DNA of 64,000 nt from Ustulina deusta (Eukaryota; Ascomycota; Sordariomycetes; Xylariales; Xylariaceae). The stretch's first letter is position 1; the number at the start of each line of letters is the position of its first letter. The stretch covers positions 124,001-188,000 of the forward strand of contig JAJNNX010000028.1 of the NCBI GenBank assembly GCA_023159155.1. Direction: 5' to 3'. Position numbers and translations under genes: made by a program. The notes under the pieces were generated by a model. The model was given only the letters and a program-made list of their open reading frames with translations. It was not told the DNA's origin and made no database searches. Shown here piece after piece: positions 40,000 to 52,559 of the stretch.

Positions 40000-42900
40000 A
40001 ATATAATAGTTCTGTATTTCTAAGGTTAATTAATTAAAAAAAAGAAGCTTTAATAAAAGTATATAATTAGCGCAAACTAGACAAAATGTTTAAAAAAAGA
40101 AGGATTTATTTAAATATCTACTTATGTTTTGCTATATAACCTAAAAAAACTCGATTAACCAAGGAATATTTCTAGAAAATTAAAAAAAATATAAAAATAT
40201 TACAACTTATTAATTAAAAAAAAAACTTTTAATTAAAATGCTATATAAATATAAAATAGCTTTAGTTTAGGATTTTAGTAAGATTAAAAAAATATATAAT
40301 AAAATTGTACTATTATATAAAATCTAAATAATATTATATAAAGCTTAGCAAATAAAAAGAATCCTTATTTTTATATTACTATAAAAAAAAGTACTAGATA
40401 TACTTAAAACCTAACTTATAAATAATATATTAAAAAAAAATATAGCATATATTAAAACATATAGTTTATAGTAAAAATAAAAAATAAAAAGCTTAAACTA
40501 ATTAACTTTGCTACTAAACTAAATATAGTTATAATCTAAAATATTTTTTTATTAAAAAGCTATAATAAATTTACTAAAAAATTTGCTATATATAAAATCT
40601 TATTAGTAATTAACTTTTTTTTAAATATAATTAAATATTTTTTTTTTTTTTTAGTTAAATATTAATAGCTTTTTTTATACTACTTGGAATTTTATAAATA
40701 ATAATATTTCCTTAAAGTACAACAAATTTGGTAGCTTATTTCTTTAGGGTAATTAGCCAAATATTATATAATATTATATCTAAAAAATATAAACTATTCT
40801 TTAATAATATAAGAGTTAAAAAGTTTATTATTTATTATAATAATTAAAAAGTTGCCCCTGGCGTATAACAATTTATTTTTAAATATATTAAAAATATTAA
40901 TGTAGTTTTGCTAAATTTTGAATTAGCAGGTATTACTACAAACAGTATTAAAAACAAATAGTATAAGCTAATAATAATACTGGTCAGATACTTTTATAGA
41001 ACTAATAGCTACAAACCTATAAAAGCTAAAGTATTTAAAATTCTAGAATAAATAGCGTATAGCAATATTATAAAAATAAAAGCTTTTCTAAAAATAAATA
41101 GTTATTATTAAACATAAATAAAAGTGTATATTATAATAGTATTCCTATTAATTATGCTTTTTTAGTATAATATTAAGTTTATTTAAAGAAATAATTAAAA
41201 GCAAGCAATAATAATATTACAATAAGCTCTAACAACTATTTTTTGCTTAATTACCCTAGATTATAAAACTAAAAAAATCTAGCTAAAAATTAACGCTTTA
41301 AGAAAAGGATAGGGCACTATACTCTATTAATTAATTAAAAATAAAATATACCTATCCAAATATAAATCGGAAACTTAAAAAGGACCTAAATTAAATTATA
41401 ATATAATAATAAAAAAGTACCTAAAAGTTGTTAAGGCTTTTTGCTAACTATAAAACTACTTATATAGGATCAGATTTTATCTAAAAACAAATATAAAAGT
41501 ACTAATTACCTAACTAAACAATAAATTTTTTGCACTACCTAGCGCAGTTCTAACCCAATAGGTTGTTTTTATTAAAATGTTTAACTTTAAATTATACTAT
41601 GTTTTTAAAAAAAAATATATAGCAATAAACGGACTATTATATAAACTAGAAAAATTATTAAATAAATTAAATAATTAATAAAAAAAAATATAAAAAATTT
41701 TATTAATTTTTAACTTTATATTATAATAGTTAAACTAATAATTGCCCTAAATATTACTGCTTTTTTTAAACTAGAGCAAAAATAATCAATATACTTACAA
41801 AAGCTAGTAATATATTTTACTACTAGGAGTCTGCCTAATCGCTTTATAATAACAATATAAAAAAAAATCTATAAAAATTAAGCCTTTTAATTCTTTATTT
41901 ATAAAAATTACTTCTAGAAAAAAATAAAACTACTATATTAGATCTAATATTATATTAATAATTTTAATAATTAAAAATGTTTTTTTTAAAAAAGCTATAT
42001 ATAACTAGAATATTAAAGCTAGAACTTAATATACTATAGAATTACTGCTTAATACTACTAGAAAAACTTATACAAAAATATTAAAAATGTTCTAAAAAGC
42101 TATAAGTTATACTAATAAATATAAAACAAGCGATCTAAAAAAAGATACTGCTATAATAAAGCTAAAAATATACTTATAAGCTAGATTTTTAATATTTAAT
42201 TTATATTTAACAATAATAGGTTTAAAGCAATTATTAAAGCTAAATATAAAATATTAGTTTATTTTAAAGCAATACCATTCCAATTAGCTAATTCTAAAAG
42301 TATTATTTAATTTATTAAACAATGTATTATTTATTAGTATAGTATTTTTATTAGAATTAAATATAACAATAGTTCTAAAAATAAAAATAAAATCATAATA
42401 GCTAAAACATAACTTAGATTTATAATAATTTATAACGTAATATATTATTTCTAAAGCTAAGGATTTATTAAATTAAGCTATAAAGCAGTTATTAATAGCT
42501 TTAAAAAAATAATTTAAAAGATAAAAAAAAGCTAAACTAAACAACTTAATAAAATAATCTAGGCTAACAGAACTATTATTTAATACTATAGCTATAGTAT
42601 ATATAAAATAATTTATAATTAATTATTAGTTTTACTAATTAAAAATATTATTTTAATATAGTAGATTATTAATTAGTAAAACACCCCTAATTATATATTT
42701 TTTCTAGCATATAAAATATAACAATTTAAAAAAAAAAAAAAAATATAGCTAAAGTTTAACGTATTATTACTAAGAAAAGATACTAAGCTATAAAATAGGC
42801 TAATTAGCAATATACTTATAAGGTCCGCCTTATAGCTTTAAAAAAAAAAAACCTTATTTTTATGTTTGATACCCTACTAAACAATAATAAATCTTGAAGC

Positions 42901-43100
42901 GCTAAACTTTTATATAAATAAAAAGGCCTATTTTTTATAGTATTTAAAAAAAAAATATAAAATATAAAATAAAAAAACTAAAAAGATATACAAAGGCAAA
43001 AACTTATATATTAAATAGTTTATAACTATTTATTAAAAATAAAACTAAATATTAAAAACCAGTTAACCTTACTACTAATAAATAAATAATAGGCTTACTA
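40000..43100 (+). pseudogene. Gypsy pol remnant: reverse transcriptase, RNase H, integrase
   Basis: At 40,797-40,820 the frame reads FFNNIRVK, corresponding to FIDDVRVK of this fungal Gypsy group, so both catalytic Asp are now Asn. VAPGVQQFIF and LNFELAGITTNS follow, as in intact relatives. RNase H begins with ALTTIFCLITLDYKTK (41,225 on) and includes LKVVKAFCQLQNYLYRIRF (about 41,425) and a junction with INGLLYKLEKLL, the former DGLSRR region. Integrase shows an HHCC remnant with Cys changed to Tyr (YKLYQQ, about 42,085) and KAVINSFKKI near 42,490. Most of the frame can be followed without indels; the breaks are C-to-T stops. It encodes no functional enzyme. Confidence 0.88.
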
Positions 43101-43139
43101 AAGGATAACTACTATAAAAAAAATACAAATATAGCTAGA

Positions 43140-43330
43140 ATAGCCCTAATTAAAGCCATAATATAACTAAACAAAGGCTAAACAAAGCCTAGAACATAGT
43201 AGAACATAGCTAAAACATAGCTAAAACAAGCTTAAATATACTTAGATATAACCTAAAATATAGCTAGACATAGCTAAAATATAGCTTAAACAAACTATAA
43301 TATAGCTTAAATAGGCCAAAAATACTAAAA
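43140..43330 (+). repeat. Short-period tandem repeat downstream of integrase (copy B)
   Basis: Variants of ACATAGCTAAA recur about 15 times, mirrored at 4,730-4,920 in copy A. In frame it encodes a Gln/Lys/Thr-rich tail that ends in TKQLKEIKK-like sequence. Confidence 0.7.
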
Positions 43331-45995
43331 TATAAACAAAACAATTAAAAGAAATTAAAAAATTATTAGTAATAAAACTTTGTTATATCGAATTAAAATC
43401 CTAATTAAAACAAGCTTAAAAACTAGGTATTTAAGCTTTAATAATTTATAATTAAAAAAAAAGTCTATTAATTAGCAAACAATATTTTTTTAAATTCAAA
43501 AACTAAAAAAATAAATATAACTAAAATCTATAGATCTAGCACTATATATTATAATAATATTATCTTAATTAGCTTAGATCTACTATAAAGTAATATTTAT
43601 TATTTGTACTTTTGCCTCTTTTTATTATTTCTGCGCTACTTTTTTATTTTTAAAAACCTACTCTAAAACAGCAATCTTACTACTGCTTTATAAACAGATT
43701 AACCAAAAAATATATAAAATAATATATAATAACTTTTATTTAATTAGCTTAAATCAAAAACTTTTTTAGGCTATTTTGTTTATTTAGATTTTTATTTTTA
43801 TTTTTTTAGGTTGCTACTATATATAAATAAGCATATTTAGTATTACTTATATAATACTTATAGTTTAGCTAGCCAACTAAATAAATATAATTATTACAAG
43901 CATTAGATTATAAAAGATTTATTAATTTATATCTAAAAAATAGCTATATTCTAAAACAACTGTTACTTTTAGACTTTTAGAATTAATAAATATATAACTA
44001 GCAAAAAATAAAATTAAAAGTTTTAATTAACTAAACAATAAATATTATTATTTATACTAGATAATCAAGTATTATAAAAAGATATTTGCTAAATAAACTA
44101 CTATAGCATAGCTTAATATAAAAAGGCATAAGTTTGCTAGCAAATATTATAACTATTTTAAATATAGCTTTATTATTAAATACTATAAAAAATAAAATAA
44201 AAATATTCTAGCATATATATTAATTAGTAATATAGCTATTTAAAACTTTAATAATAAAATAACAAAAAATCTAGTAACTACTATTAAACATTTTTACTAG
44301 CTATATATAAAAATTAAAAAAAAAAATATAAAGCTTACCCACTTATACTAATTAAAAAAGCTATAATACTTATTTTAACTATGCTTAAAAGCTTTTTTTT
44401 AAATAGCGCACAGCTTTATTAGCTTATTAAAATCCTTTAGTAATACTGCATGTTTTAGAACTATAGCTTCAAAAAAATATATGCTTAAAAAAAACATAGC
44501 TAGAATTATTAAAGCTATACTAGATTTTAACTAGAAATATATAATATGCTATAATCTAGCACTAAATAATAATAAAAATAATATAATAGTTGTTTTAAAA
44601 ATATAACTTATATATTAATTAGCTTAATTAAAGTATTTATTAGCTTTAGTATATACTGTCTTAATTGGTATCTAACTACTAAAGCTTTTTTTATAACCTA
44701 GCTCTTTTTTAATTAATTGTAATAAAAAATCAGGATTATATAAGCTAGCTTAAAATAAAAAATCTTTATAATTAAAAAAAAAAATAATTAAGCGTTAAGT
44801 TTGCTAGTAGTAAGATAGTATAGCTAAAAATAATATATAAGATTTAATATATATAATAATAGATTAATTAATATAAAAGCTTTAAATATATTCTAATTAG
44901 TAATATTTGCTTTTTTTTAGATTGCTTAAACTTTTAGATTAATTTATAAAACAATTAAAACTTAAAGCTTTAACTGCTTGTTAGCGATCTAACTAAACAT
45001 AGATATATTTATATAATATTTAATATAACTAATATAAAAATAATAATTATATAACAAACAAGAACAACTAAAAAAAGCTAACATACGTTTCTTATTTTAA
45101 AACAATTAATTACTAAATATTATAAAAAATAACAAAAAATAAGGATATATATTGCAATATACTATATATAGACCAATTATTATAAATTAAATAAATAAAG
45201 TTAGAAATATAAAAAAGTATAAGTATAAATATAATCTATATAAAAAAATAAATAGGTAAATTAGAAAAAAATAACTAATTTATATAAAACTAACAAATAT
45301 TACTTTTTATAAAATAATATAAGTAGGGGAGCCCTAATTAGCATTTTTTTTAATAATAACTTATATTAAGAAAGAACTAATAAAGTTCCTATAAAAAGGT
45401 AATATAGATCAACTAGACCTATATTAGCCTAGCAGACCTTATATTTAGCTTTTAACCACCTACCCTCCAGCTAATATATTTTATACTACTAGTCCTTAGA
45501 CCTTACTTATTAATATATAAACTATATATTTATTATACTTTATTTATATTTCTAATTATTAATAAATAGAACTAATACCTTGCTTTAATATTAAAGCTAT
45601 TATATAATTAGCCTATCCTAGTATTATTATTTTAAATTATTATATCTAAAATATTTTAACTAACCTATTTAAAATATTACTAAAAAGATCTAAAAAATAT
45701 ATATACTTTTTTTAATAATATTATTACTATTATATTATCCAAGCTAATATAATATATATTGCTAAATAAACCGTTATATATAAATTATTATAATAAAAAA
45801 CTACTATTTTATTTTTGCTAAAAATATAGGAATGCTTTATATAACTACAAAACTTTCCTAAGTATTACAACTTAAGCTTTTTATAACTTGTTTAGACCTA
45901 GATTAATTAATATATTCTAAAAAACATAATAGTATTAATAGCTAAATATATTAGAAATTAGTGTACTAATTACTGCAGTAATTAGTTATTTTGAA

Positions 45996-46196
45996 CTATA
46001 GGTAGTATTTAAAGGCATTTTTGTATAAATATTTTTTTAAGCTTAAAACAAAAGCTTTAATAAGAACTACTTTACTTTCTAATTCTTTAAAAAATAAGAT
46101 AGATCTACTAGTTTTATAATATTTGGAGCAATTAAAGCAACTAAAGCTAGGCATGCTCCTAATTATTAATTTATTATAATCTATAATATTAAACAA
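45996..46196 (-). pseudogene. Antisense open frame in the 3' region of Gypsy copy B (66 codons)
   Basis: A minus-strand frame, opposite to pol. It contains CFNCSKYYK, a two-Cys motif that could be the stump of a zinc finger, and ends with a Lys/Tyr-rich segment. The counterpart in copy A (about 1,850-2,050, plus) is collinear but carries stops. The plus-strand frame over the same bases is also coding-like, so sense and antisense cannot be separated from this window. No family is recognised. Confidence 0.3.
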
Positions 46197-47792
46197 AAAA
46201 TACTATATATTATAGATTTTATTAATAATAGTATAATAATTAATATTTACTAAAAAGTTTTTATTATTTTTAACTGCGTTTAAAAATTATTATTTAATAG
46301 TTACCTGCCTAGACTTAAGCTTGCAGTATTAATCCCTAATATCTAACAAAATAATGGCTAGTACTATAATTATTTTTATAGAACCTATATACTTTTAGCT
46401 TTTTATAAGCCAAAGCTTTAGAAAAAAATAATAAATATTACAAACAAAAAACCCTACAATTTAAACAAAAATATATAAAACAATTCGTTAAAATATTATA
46501 AAAATTATATTATAGTTTATATAAAAAAGCTAGTCCTAGATTTCTAGTTATAGACTTAATTTATTTAGCCGGCCTAGCTAATCCTTTAATAAAATTAGTT
46601 AATTTTCTAGCTAATCACTCTATTTACTAATTTTTAATTTATAAAACTCTACCTAAAGCATTATAAGTATTTATAAGATTTAATTATAAAAATATATAGT
46701 TAGTACAACTTAAAATATAAAAATATTCTTTTACTATTGTAATACTTAATAGCTAATAAAATCAGGATTCCTATTAATACGCCCCTTTATAACAATTATT
46801 AATATATAAATAATAAATTCCTTAAAGGACAATTAATCTTTTTTTTTATTTCTAAAAATATTTAGATAACTAATAGCTTTAGTACTTAGATTATTAATAT
46901 AATAATTAAACAAAAACAATATATTTAAGCTAATACTATAGATATTAAGGTATAATTTACTATTTAGCTCTGTAAACTAAATATAAAAATAGCTTATAAA
47001 TAATTATTTGGACTATTTAATTATCCCGTTGCTTAATTTACAAAACTTAACAAAAAAGTAATTATAATTATATTAATCCTTAAAATTAAATAGGTAATAT
47101 TTAGTAAACTTAGGCTTTTTAAAACAAGTAATAACTAATTAAATCATTTTTTTATTATAATTATTAATAAACAAAAACGGACTGCTTACTTTATTAACTT
47201 GGTCCCTAAGCAAAACAAAAAATATTAATAATTTATTTACAATTACTAGATACAAACTTTCAAAAATATTATTAATTAATAGACCTTAAAACTGCTTTTT
47301 AACATATTTTTTCTATTTTATATATATAGCCTCCTTATATATACCTAAAATAATTAGTAGAGCTATAGTCTAGTATATATTATTTATATAGTATTACTTT
47401 TTAAATACTTAGGTATTTTTTTAAAAAATCTATAACTTAATAGCTAAAAATTAATACTTAACAACCTAGTAATAAGTATTAAAGTTATAAAAAATCGCCT
47501 AAATATTATTAAAAAAATAAAATTATATACTAGAATTATAGTTACTAAAATAAAACCCCTTCCCTAGTTAATACTACTTAAAACAAAAAAATAATTAGTA
47601 ATCACTTTATTTTATAAAGCTAATCAATTAATAAATAATAATATAAATATACAAAATATATTTTATAAATCTTTCCCTTAAATTAAATCAGATTTTTTTA
47701 TAATAAATATTTCTGCCCCCTAATCTACTTATAAAAGAACAATAGTTACTAAATCGCTTAAAAAGTTAATACAAAACTAATTAAAAAATATC

Positions 47793-47984
47793 CTAGTAGC
47801 TATGCCTAAGTCTAAAAGACCTAATTAGAAATATAAATATTCCAATATACTTAATTTTAGTAAATAATACTAACCCCCTTTTAGTAGCAAAAAAACTTAA
47901 GCTATAATTTATAAAAAACTTGCTTGCTAGTAGATTTTCCCTATATTTTAAAAAAATAATATATATAGCAGTATAAAAAATCAT
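47793..47984 (-). pseudogene. Second antisense open frame in the 3' region of Gypsy copy B (63 codons)
   Basis: A minus-strand frame near the 3' LTR, with a basic patch ATKRG and a hydrophobic composition caused by AT bias. Its counterpart lies at the very start of the window (about 60-245). Together with 45,996-46,196 it hints at an extra antisense gene in this family, but each is short enough to be chance in sequence with uneven RIP. Confidence 0.2.
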
Positions 47985-48259
47985 TCCATACTAAACTTCC
48001 TTACTAGGTAAAGTCCTAAAAAAAATATAATTTGTAAATATGTATAATTAATCAAACAAATACTAAAAAACCTAAAAATTAAAAAATTGCTTAAAAAGCG
48101 CTAAGTATACAAAAAAAACAAAAAATTAAATTATTAAAAATAAATATAAAAACTAAGAAAACCTAACAATAAAGATCTAAAAAAAATAAATAACTAATTA
48201 ATTATAATTTAAGTTAGTTATTGTGGTCTAAGGACAAAAACCCAATAACTTAAGAAGTT

Positions 48260-48617
48260 TGCAGTAGGGCTAGTGTATATATATAAAAAATAGATCTTTA
48301 GTCATAAAATAAAACATATTTTTGGAGACCTTAGAAATTACAAAACAAAAAATATAAAAAACGTACGTTTTTATTTAAAGCTATAAAAGACTTTTTTTTT
48401 ATATAGCAGACAATAGATAATTATTACAAAATACTAAATAGAAATTAAAAATTTATTTTTATTAATTAATTATTACGTTTTTATTTATAATTATAAATTA
48501 GATCTTAACCTAATACATATAAAGATCTGCGAGCCGAAAGACGTAGTCCGATACATACCGATTAGGTAGGTTTAGTTGGTTTGAGTATGCGATATACCGA
48601 TCAGGAGCCCTGCTACA
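48260..48617 (+). repeat. 3' LTR of Gypsy copy B
   Basis: Starts TGCAGTAGGGCTAG and ends GGAGCCCTGCTACA. It aligns with 35,864-36,220 in the same orientation and with 15,710-16,067 reversed. The last 90 bases are nearly free of RIP (cgagccgaaagacgtagtcc, 48,529-48,548), while the first half is saturated. Confidence 0.85.
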
Positions 48618-50770
48618 TTTCACTACAAACTAATAAAAAAAACGCTTAATAAATTTTAAAATAAAAAATAAAGTTTTTTTTCTAAAAAAAAACTTTATAA
48701 TATAAATACTAACTATTAGATTAGATTTTTAATTGGTTAGATTTTTTAAAATTTAAAAAAAACAAAAATTTAGCTATATTTTTAATTTATTTAACTTTTA
48801 TAAAATAAAAAACCTATTTTATACTAACTGATTATAAAAAGCAAGCAATAATTTCTTATTTTAATAAATCTAATTACTGCTTTTAGCTAAAAATATTAAT
48901 AATAAAACAGAATTTAAAATTAAACAAATCAAATAATTAAAAGTATATAAAAAAAACAAAAAATTATAATACTAGGTTGTTTAAAAAAGCTATAATCCTA
49001 ATAATACTTAGTATATAGCTTAAAATTTTAAAAATATACTAATTAAGCTTAACTAATTTTATAAAAACTATAAAAAAGCTTTTAGACTTTTTATAAAATT
49101 ATAAAAATAAATATATATAGTGATAGCTAACAAATTTATAAATAATTATAAAAATAATAATAAAGCAATATAATATAAAAAAGCTATATAAACCTAATAT
49201 TATTAGTAATTTCGAATTAAAACTATGTTTAAACTTTTGGTTTTAAAAAGAAATAATATAATAATTAATATAGTTTTAGCAAGACTTACAAGAACTTTAG
49301 ACCTATATAACAATAAAATAAAAAGTTTATATATAAACTAACCTATAACTTTATAGCTATATATATAGAATCTATATCTACCTATTTTATAAACTTTAAC
49401 TTTTTTTCTTTCTTTCTTTCTTTTTTAGCTTAGAGTCTTTATTTATAGTATTAATAAACTAGCTATAAAAGCTTTATTTAACTAATTATAACAAAGGACT
49501 AGATTAGCAAATTTTATAAGTTAGCTATTTAACTTATTTAAAAAAAAATTTATAATATATATTTTTATATATAATTTATAGAAATTAATTAATAAAATAA
49601 ATAAATATTCTAATTTATAAAAAGTTTTATAAAAAAATAATTATATAAAATTAAAAAATATTAAAATATACTAATATTTTATTTAAAAAAATAAAAACAA
49701 GCTTTAAAAACTATTTAGCTTAGTATAATTTAATTTAATATTTAAGCGATCTACTAAATATATAAAATATAAATATTAATTTTATTATTTTTTTGCTAAA
49801 TAAAAAGTAATATTTAATTAAATTTATTTTATTTTTTATTTTTACCTAAGTTTAAATAAAATAATTAGATTTTTATTTCTAAACTAGCATATATATTAAC
49901 CGAACTAAATTAGTTACGTTAGCTCTTTTTATTATAAATAAAAAAACTAAAAAAAAAGCTTATATTAAGCGTTTAGTACTTAATTTAATAAAAAAATTTT
50001 ATTTAGCCGAAATAACTAACTTTAAAACTAAAATTATTATTTTAAAAAAATTAATACTTAAAAATTAACAAAAAATTAATTAGTTTAAACAAGTTAATAT
50101 ATAGCAAGATTAAAAAAGCGTTAAAATTAAAAATAATTATAAAATAGTTTAAGTTAAATTAAAAAAAAAATAAACTATAATTAAATAATTAAAACAAATC
50201 GAAATAAAACAAAAATTTAAAATTATTAGTTTAAATTATCAATTATAGCATTCCGAAAAAAATATTTAATATTTTTAGTTTTAGATTATTAAAATAAAAA
50301 AATAATTAACTAATTAAACCTAAGTTATAACTAAAAAAAAAATTTAGTTAAATATTGCAATAAATATAATAAAAGCTATAATAAATATTTTAATTATATT
50401 AAAACTAAACTTGATTAGCTTAAAAAAAAATATTTTAACTTTAAAATATTTTTAAAAAAAGAACTAATATTTGTATAACTAGCCAAACTATTTAATATTT
50501 TTTTTTTATTTGTCATAAGTTAAGTTTAATTTTTTTTCAATACTATTAGATTATTTTTAATACGTTTATATATTTTTATTTCTAAAAAAAGCTGCGCTAA
50601 ATTAGTTTTTATTGCTATAACTAAATTAGATCGATTTTCTTTTATTTGCAGTACTTAGTTAAAAGGAGTTTTGTTATGTATAGATTTATATACGTAATTT
50701 TATTTATATAGCTAGTTCTAGTCCGTAAATTAATAAATAAGGATTATTACTTTTATAATTTAAATTTATT
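48618..50770. other. Unclassified AT-rich repeat DNA up to the composition boundary
   Basis: Includes the second copy of the dispersed repeat (49,255-49,495) and a CTTT microsatellite (about 49,395-49,425). From about 49,900 to 50,470 the plus strand reads as a Lys/Gln/Asn-rich, coiled-coil-like frame broken by TAA/TAG, possibly the C-terminal part of a transposon protein. No family could be named. Confidence 0.55.
49255..49495. repeat. Dispersed repeat, second copy of 16,800-17,035
   Basis: Same order of words as the 16.8-kb copy. The central pyrimidine tract is (CTTT)n here and T(n) there. Confidence 0.7.
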
Positions 50771-50872
50771 ATTCAGAATATAACAAGCCCCCTTAAGCCT
50801 CCAAAACAAACACACTACTGGCTCGTCTATTGTTATTACCTGCAAATCAAGAACCCCCCGACGTGGCTGCTC

Positions 50873-51455
50873 CTACCTCTCAAGTGATGTAGGGCAGCTC
50901 CTAAGCCAAAGTCTTTCCCCAGAAGATTCGAGCCTGCTGGAACAGGTTTCAATGACTTGAGACTCATAGTCTACCACAGTGGTGAGCCAGCGCTCCTCGT
51001 CAGGCTGTGCATCATGATGAGTGTTAGACGCTCTCGCGTGAACCAGACGCTCTAGTATGCGCTCATAGGTGAGATGCTGAACCGGCTGACGAAGGTTGAT
51101 GTCATAATACAGCAGCGAGATAGCACCCAGTTGGTTTGGTTACAGACAGGTTGATTGCCCGCAACTTGGGGTTTCTGTGAAGATCCAGTCGGCTAGATCT
51201 GGATGTAGATGTATTCGTAGCTCACCATTCAACGCAGTGACGGCCTCCCCTCTGGAAGACTATGTAATACCATTCTATACTCCGTTTCTCCTGCTCCCAT
51301 TCATAGCTCTATAATGAATTCTGTCCTGGAAAACGAAAGTAAGGGTACAGATCATTAAGATTCCATGATGTATTGATTTCAATCTCATCATTATGTTGTG
51401 GTTGTATAAATGTAAGAGGATAATTTAAATGATCAGAGAACTTCTCGTCTGGTAA
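50873..51455 (-). pseudogene. Degenerate protein-coding gene, family unknown
   Basis: The minus strand shows three consecutive coding-like blocks. 51,455-51,313 includes FSDHLNYPLTFIQPQ and EINTSWNLNDLYPYFRF. 51,312-51,260 includes SYEWEQEKRSIEWYYIV. 51,250-50,876 includes GELRIHLHPDLADWIF, LGAISLLYYDINLRQP and ERILERLVHARA. A TAG separates the first two, a frame change separates the second and third, and a TAA interrupts the third near 51,132 (CL-stop-PNQLGA). It ends at TAG 50,873-50,875. The TAA could be a C-to-T change of CAA, since the site is only about 360 bp from the AT-rich block. No start codon was found upstream of 51,455. The family is not recognised; a spliced gene is possible, but I found no splice pair that repairs the frames. 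Confidence 0.45.
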
Positions 51456-52559
51456 CAGTTATTCTGAAAATGTGTCCAATACAGCCCTCCTTCTATTACA
51501 GATCATTCTGTTGTGTCTAAATATCTTTCCCGACTAGAAGCAGTGGCTACTTACCCACGTTCACATGCTCCCATTCGTTTTATTACCCTTGTAGAGCAGC
51601 TGATGTCAGGGCCTTTCTCCTGAGCTGAATGCGTCTTCCCACAGTGATGAGTCTGTTTATCGAGAAAGCCCCAACTCCATTGCTACCTTTGAATATAATT
51701 AGCTGTCGTGCAACAGCCTCAAAATGTCGGGTCTGCGGGTTCATATTCTCCCTTATTGGTTACCAATAGGGTATCTTATACCATCAATATTAGCAACCAG
51801 GTTAGTGCCACACAATCACAGGTGAAAAACGCAATGCCTACATCGTGTACAGAAGTGGGCAATAAATAGGCCATGCTAGCATGGGGGACATTTACCTTGC
51901 CCTTATACTAGAAGATAAGCCGAACCTACACTTCCTAGCATAATTATAATAATTAGCATTGAGGAACTCTACGATAATGAGAGAATGCAAAAATTTAATT
52001 CAACGGGAATGTCAGCTAAGGAGTGGTTGATGGTCCTTTCATAATACAATTAAGCAGCGCTCATGGCGTTTTGTACACCTCCCACATGAAAAGCCACTCT
52101 ATTCCATTCACACCACTTCCGTACTACTCACTAATGTTCGTGGTGCGAGCCCCTAGCGGTATGAGAAGAATCTTGCACTAATTTTTATACTTGCATGACC
52201 AAGGGCAGATGTGGAAGGCCCTCCTATGGTTCAACTTGATCTAGTGTATCAAGCCTTCTCTACCAGGCTCTCCAAGGCTAACATACACCAACGATGCGTA
52301 AGCTTATAATATACAGTAAACATCGCAAGACTTGAGTTGCAACTGACACAATTCGCACTGCCAGCAGTGCCAATATTGACGATTATTATTCCACAAAGAG
52401 AGAAGTTCTATCTATGCCAGCAGACTTTGCACTGCTGGTTTATACAACTCGGCCAAAGCATTGGGTTTCGCATGGTTCCGTGACAAAGAACGATAAAGGT
52501 TTCGAAAAGTCACTGAAATAAATGCGGCCGAACACCCTGCTTAGACTGCTGGAACACTT
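51456..52559. other. Intergenic, no gene seen
   Basis: Balanced composition. No frame with family resemblance and no tRNA-like cloverleaf noticed. Confidence 0.5.

Larger units (their letters stand above)
43500..48259. other. Long 3' region of Gypsy copy B, unassigned
   Basis: About 4.7 kb between the integrase tail and the 3' LTR, present in both copies. No gag or pol motif was found. It holds two minus-strand frames described separately. Immediately before the LTR, AACTTAAGAAGTT (48,247-48,259) is the RIP-altered polypurine tract (compare AATAAGGGAAGTT next to 12,100). Confidence 0.55.
35864..48617 (+). mobile_element. Ty3/Gypsy LTR retrotransposon copy B, full length (12.75 kb), RIP-inactivated
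   Basis: Two LTRs of about 357 bp bound a 12-kb body. The plus strand carries diverged reverse transcriptase, RNase H and integrase at about 40,000-43,100. This leaves about 3.7 kb upstream with coding-like but unassigned sequence, and about 5 kb downstream of integrase, which is unusually long for a Gypsy element. The same layout is present in copy A, so the extra length belongs to the family and is not a private insertion. GCTAC stands directly left of the left LTR, and a GCTAC occurs at the right end (48,612-48,616). If that is the target duplication, the LTRs end about six bases earlier than given. B is less RIP-altered than A. Confidence 0.9.
1..50770. other. AT-rich RIP-altered retrotransposon block (isochore)
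   Basis: The whole stretch is dominated by TA, TAA and TTA strings with only short GC-richer patches, and almost no frame stays open beyond 60 codons. It ends abruptly near 50,770, where normal composition begins. Diverged polyprotein frames can be read if TAA/TAG are taken as former CAA/CAG/TGG and Asn as former Asp. That is the C-to-T signature of repeat-induced point mutation known in Pezizomycotina. Individual elements are listed separately. Such blocks are normally heterochromatic in these fungi; that state is inferred here. Confidence 0.93.

Noticed and set aside
1..50770. Mitochondrial or plasmid origin of the AT-rich half
   Set aside because: The sequence carries several nuclear LTR retrotransposons with C-to-T stops, no mitochondrial genes, and is continuous with balanced nuclear DNA.
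51746..51775. TATTGG/CCAATA inverted repeat (CCAAT-box-like hairpin)
   Set aside because: Six-base arms around three bases occur by chance, and no gene start lies nearby.
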